Shown piece by piece: positions 6,629 to 8,966 of a stretch of DNA of 8,966 nucleotides. The DNA comes from an uncultured Eubacteriales bacterium (GTDB taxonomy: Bacteria; Bacillota; Clostridia; Lachnospirales; Lachnospiraceae). Under the pieces are notes generated by a model. That model did no database searches. It saw nothing but the letters and a program-made list of their open reading frames with translations, and was not told where the DNA came from. The position numbers and the translations under genes were made by a program. The stretch's first letter is position 1; every line of letters starts with the position of its first letter. Location of the stretch: NCBI GenBank assembly GCA_900548855.1, contig URMF01000081.1, positions 1 to 8,966 on the forward strand, in the 5' to 3' direction.

Positions 6629-7831
6629 ATGAAATGGAAAAGAAAAATTAGAGTGGTTCTGCTTTTGTTTGTGACTGTGTTTGTGATGCTTCTGCTCCGG
6701 AAAGAGGATTTTTGTGGTGTGCCGGTCAGGATAAATATGTTTCATGGAGACTGGACGCATATCTGGAACATAGAGGAAATCGAACAGACTGCCTTGGAAA
6801 GGCAAAGGGAGGTACAGCGGTTAAACCGGTATGTTTTAGAATTACTTGACAGTATGACACTGGAGGAAAAGCTTGCCCAGATGATGATTCTTACTAATGA
6901 AAAGGACATTACGGAGAAAATTCTTGCGACATATCAACCGGGAGGCGTTATTTTCTTTGGGAAGGACTTTAAGGGAAAAACAGAAAAACAGGTAAAAAAG
7001 CGAGTGGACGCATTGCAGCTTACTGTGGATATTCCGCTGTTTGTGGGTATAGATGAAGAGGGCGGAGAGGTCAGCCGGATTGCGGGGATGAAAGGAAATG
7101 TTCCTGTGTTTGAGAGCGCCAGAGTTCTTTATGAAACCGGCGGAGTGGAAGCGGTTCGGAAAGAGACAGAGAAAAAGGCGGTTTTTCTAAAGAAAATGGG
7201 AATAAATCTGAACTTTGACCCAGTGGCAGATGTGGTTGGAAATGAAGCTTCGTATATGTATAACCGTGCTGCTTCCGGAGATGCCGAAAGTGTGGCAGAG
7301 TATGTGGAAGCGGTTGTTGCCGGACAGCAAAAGGAGAATATGGGCTGCTGTTTGAAGCATTTTCCTGGATACGGTGAAAATCAAAATACACATATATCTT
7401 ATGCGGTGGACGGGCGGAGGCTTACCGCTTACAGAGAAAAAGATTTTATTCCATTTGAGAGTGGGATTGCAGCGGGAGCGGATATGGTGATGGTTTCCCA
7501 TATCGTTATGCAGGCGGTGGATAAACCTCCCCCTGCCTCTTTGTCAAAAAAGGTGCACAGGCTTTTGCGGGAGGAAATGGAGTTTGACAGGGTGATTATT
7601 GCGGATGACCTTAATATGAAAGCAATTCTCAATGAAATGACGTTAGAAGAGGCAACGGGAGAAGCTCTTGTGGCAGGAAATGATATGATATTTTCTGCAG
7701 ATTTAGAAGCATCCATGAAGGGTGCAAAGGCAGCTGTGGAAAAAGGAAGGCTTTCCCAGCAGCAGATTGATGAATCGGTAATCAGGATTATCAAAATGAA
7801 AATGAACAGAGGTTTAGTTAATGTACCGTAG
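6629..7831 (+). CDS. Membrane-anchored glycoside hydrolase family 3 protein (NagZ-like)
   Basis: A 400-residue protein with a basic N-terminus and one hydrophobic helix (about 8-23). I see no lipobox cysteine, so it is probably a signal anchor with the enzyme outside. The catalytic barrel spans about 70-395 and shows family 3 N-acetylhexosaminidase motifs: Pro-Gly-Gly-Val-Ile-Phe-Phe-Gly (104-111), Gly-Ile-Asp-Glu-Glu-Gly-Gly (140-146), Asn-Phe-Asp-Pro-Val-Ala-Asp (195-201), Lys-His-Phe-Pro-Gly (243-247), and Ala-Asp-Asp-Leu-Asn-Met (325-330) with Asp326 as probable nucleophile. NagZ enzymes remove terminal N-acetylglucosamine from cell-wall fragments. In NagZ an Asp-His pair supplies the acid/base; here the loop reads Asn253-Thr-His255, so His is kept but the Asp position appears to be Asn. 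Activity is therefore likely but not certain. A GAGGAAG site (6617-6623) precedes the start. The gene lies 28 bases after the transglutaminase gene, suggesting a joint role at the envelope. Confidence 0.88.
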   Translation: MKWKRKIRVVLLLFVTVFVMLLLRKEDFCGVPVRINMFHGDWTHIWNIEEIEQTALERQREVQRLNRYVLELLDSMTLEEKLAQMMILTNEKDITEKILATYQPGGVIFFGKDFKGKTEKQVKKRVDALQLTVDIPLFVGIDEEGGEVSRIAGMKGNVPVFESARVLYETGGVEAVRKETEKKAVFLKKMGINLNFDPVADVVGNEASYMYNRAASGDAESVAEYVEAVVAGQQKENMGCCLKHFPGYGENQNTHISYAVDGRRLTAYREKDFIPFESGIAAGADMVMVSHIVMQAVDKPPPASLSKKVHRLLREEMEFDRVIIADDLNMKAILNEMTLEEATGEALVAGNDMIFSADLEASMKGAKAAVEKGRLSQQQIDESVIRIIKMKMNRGLVNVP

Positions 7832-7858
7832 GATAACAGACTGTAGAAAGGAACAGAT

Positions 7859-8881
7859 ATGGAAGAGATAAGGGATAAACAGAGCGAAACCATATATCAG
7901 AGCAAGGAAGTATCGGTGTCCCAGCGGCAGATATACATTTTATCGTTATTATCGGAGAATCCCAAGGGATATCAGGCAGAGGAGATACGGGAGAGGCTAA
8001 AGAGCTGGGATATTGATGTCAGCAGGCGGACGGTTATGCGGGATATTGATGAACTCTCCCTGAATTATGGAATTGGAGAAGAGGAGAGAAATGGGAAGAC
8101 CTATTTTTTTGCAGATAAATATACACTGAAAAATGTAGATTTGACCATTGAAGATTTGGCTTCCCTTGCCTTTGCTAAAGAGATGCTGGGACAGTATGCC
8201 CACTTGGATATGGGGCGTCATGCCATTTCACTGATTGATAAAATGGTAGAAGGTTCTGCTTCCTTAAATCAGTTTCAGTTTGAAAAGCTTTGTGGACATT
8301 TTAAACAGCCCGGTCTGAAAAACGGAAGCCGGGATATGGTGGATGGCAGAATCGAGAAATTAATCCAAAATGCCATTGATAACCGGAATAAGATAGAAAT
8401 AGCATACTATAGCTTTACCAGCAATGAGTCCACAAAGCGGATTATCCATCCGTACAAGATGCTTTTTCTGGATTCCTATCTTTGCGTGGAGGGATATTGT
8501 GAGCTTCGGAAGAGTGTCAGAAGATTTCGTCTTTCCCGGATTAGCGATATTGAGCTGCTGGACGCAAGGTTTGACGAAATGGAAATGGAACGGGAAAAAA
8601 TGGGAGACGCTTTTTTAAAGCTTGTGGGCGCAAAGGAGGAAGAACTGGAGCTTTTATTTACGGGTGAAAGCATCCGGTATGTAAAGGAGTTTGAGGCGGA
8701 GAGGGCACGGATGATAAAGGAGACAGCCGAAGGCCTGTACTTTTACCAGAGGGCGGCTGTGGCGCCGGATGTGGTTCGCTGGATTCGTGGCTTTGGTCCG
8801 GAAGTGACGGTTATGAAGCCGGAATGGCTGGCGGAGCAGCTAATGGAAGAAGCGGAAAAGAGGATAAAACAAAAAGAGTAA
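7859..8881 (+). CDS. HTH and WYL-domain transcriptional regulator
   Basis: A 340-residue DNA-binding protein. A winged helix-turn-helix occupies about 20-85, with the recognition-helix region Val-Ser-Arg-Arg-Thr-Val-Met-Arg-Asp-Ile-Asp-Glu-Leu (54-66), typical of the DeoR/HTH_11-like N-termini of WYL proteins. The WYL domain lies at about 163-235. Its name-giving tripeptide is Ser-Tyr-Leu (206-208) instead of Trp-Tyr-Leu, and the conserved arginine strand Arg-Arg-Phe-Arg-Leu-Ser-Arg (221-227) is intact. The C-terminal WCX-type extension runs to about 335. WYL domains sense small ligands or nucleic acids in several families; the ligand here is unknown. The start has AAAGGAA (7847-7853) five bases upstream, and the gap to the hydrolase gene is 27 bases, so it is likely the last gene of the operon and may regulate it. 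Its stop codon (8879-8881) lies in the stem of the opposing tRNA terminator. Confidence 0.9.
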   Translation: MEEIRDKQSETIYQSKEVSVSQRQIYILSLLSENPKGYQAEEIRERLKSWDIDVSRRTVMRDIDELSLNYGIGEEERNGKTYFFADKYTLKNVDLTIEDLASLAFAKEMLGQYAHLDMGRHAISLIDKMVEGSASLNQFQFEKLCGHFKQPGLKNGSRDMVDGRIEKLIQNAIDNRNKIEIAYYSFTSNESTKRIIHPYKMLFLDSYLCVEGYCELRKSVRRFRLSRISDIELLDARFDEMEMEREKMGDAFLKLVGAKEEELELLFTGESIRYVKEFEAERARMIKETAEGLYFYQRAAVAPDVVRWIRGFGPEVTVMKPEWLAEQLMEEAEKRIKQKE

Positions 8882-8901
8882 TTGGAAATCCAATTACTCT
8901 T
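8865..8901 (-). terminator. Intrinsic terminator of tRNA-Gln
   Basis: AAGAGTAATTGG (8874-8885) and CCAATTACTCTT (8890-8901) form a perfect 12-bp stem around a 4-base loop. Read on the minus strand, the hairpin begins five bases after the tRNA end and runs into CTCTTTTTGTTTT, a good U-rich tract. On the + strand the hairpin is followed by CCAACTGG with no T run, so it should end tRNA transcription much better than transcription of the WYL gene. It covers the last WYL codons and the stop codon. Confidence 0.8.
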
Positions 8902-8905
8902 CCAA

Positions 8906-8966
8906 CTGGGGTACAAGGATTCGAACCTTGAAATGACGGAGTCAGAGTCCGTTGCCTTACCATTTG
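8906..8966 (-). tRNA. tRNA-Gln (anticodon CTG), 5' end cut by window edge
   Basis: The reverse complement gives 61 bases of a tRNA. It shows the D-loop part AATGGTAAGG, an anticodon stem ACGGA/TCCGT with loop CTCTGAC, a T arm CAAGG/CCTTG with loop TTCGAAT, and the acceptor 3' strand TACCCCA followed by discriminator G (8906). The anticodon is CTG (window bases 8943-8945), which reads CAG codons for glutamine. About 11 bases at the 5' end lie beyond the window. The bases after the discriminator are TTG, so CCA is not encoded and must be added by nucleotidyltransferase. The terminator follows immediately. Confidence 0.93.

Noticed and set aside
7429..7893. 154-codon open frame on the minus strand
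   Set aside because: It lies opposite the GH3 gene, has no recognisable domain or ribosome site, and its serine/isoleucine-rich product is typical of an antisense shadow.

Overview
The window looks like a chromosomal segment of a low-to-moderate GC Gram-positive anaerobe, most likely a Clostridia (Lachnospiraceae-type) bacterium. The reasons are strong AGGAGG-type ribosome sites, codon use with many ATA, TTA and AGA codons, gene families typical of gut Clostridia, and a tRNA-Gln with no encoded CCA end. Taxonomy is inferred from style only. All seven protein genes lie on the + strand. The only minus-strand gene is a partial tRNA at the right edge. There is no sign of phage, insertion sequence, CRISPR array or plasmid functions.

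Left part (1-2035): about 280 bases without a gene, holding a GC-rich inverted-repeat block (108-160) and a sigma-A-like promoter. A small MIF/tautomerase-family protein (281-625) follows. Next is a CLC-family anion transporter (731-2035) whose pore motifs resemble the fluoride/proton antiporter branch (CLC-F). Its promoter has a 19-base spacer containing a perfect 16-base palindrome, the arrangement used by MerR-family activators. No fluoride riboswitch was recognised.

Middle and right part (2094-8881): five closely spaced genes encode a MoxR AAA+ ATPase, a DUF58 membrane protein, a large polytopic membrane protein with an extracytoplasmic transglutaminase domain, a membrane-anchored NagZ-like family 3 glycoside hydrolase, and a WYL-domain transcription regulator. 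Gaps are 15 to 52 bases and no terminator was seen between them, so they probably form one operon. The MoxR/DUF58/transglutaminase trio is a widespread module of poorly understood function. Here a putative amino-sugar hydrolase and a WYL regulator are attached. Predicted topology puts both the transglutaminase and hydrolase domains on the outer face, with the ATPase and regulator inside. This suggests a regulated envelope or cell-wall processing system, which is an inference.

Right edge (8865-8966): a tRNA-Gln (anticodon CTG), cut by the window end, converges on the WYL gene. Its intrinsic terminator (12-bp stem plus T-rich tract) overlaps the last codons and stop codon of the WYL gene.
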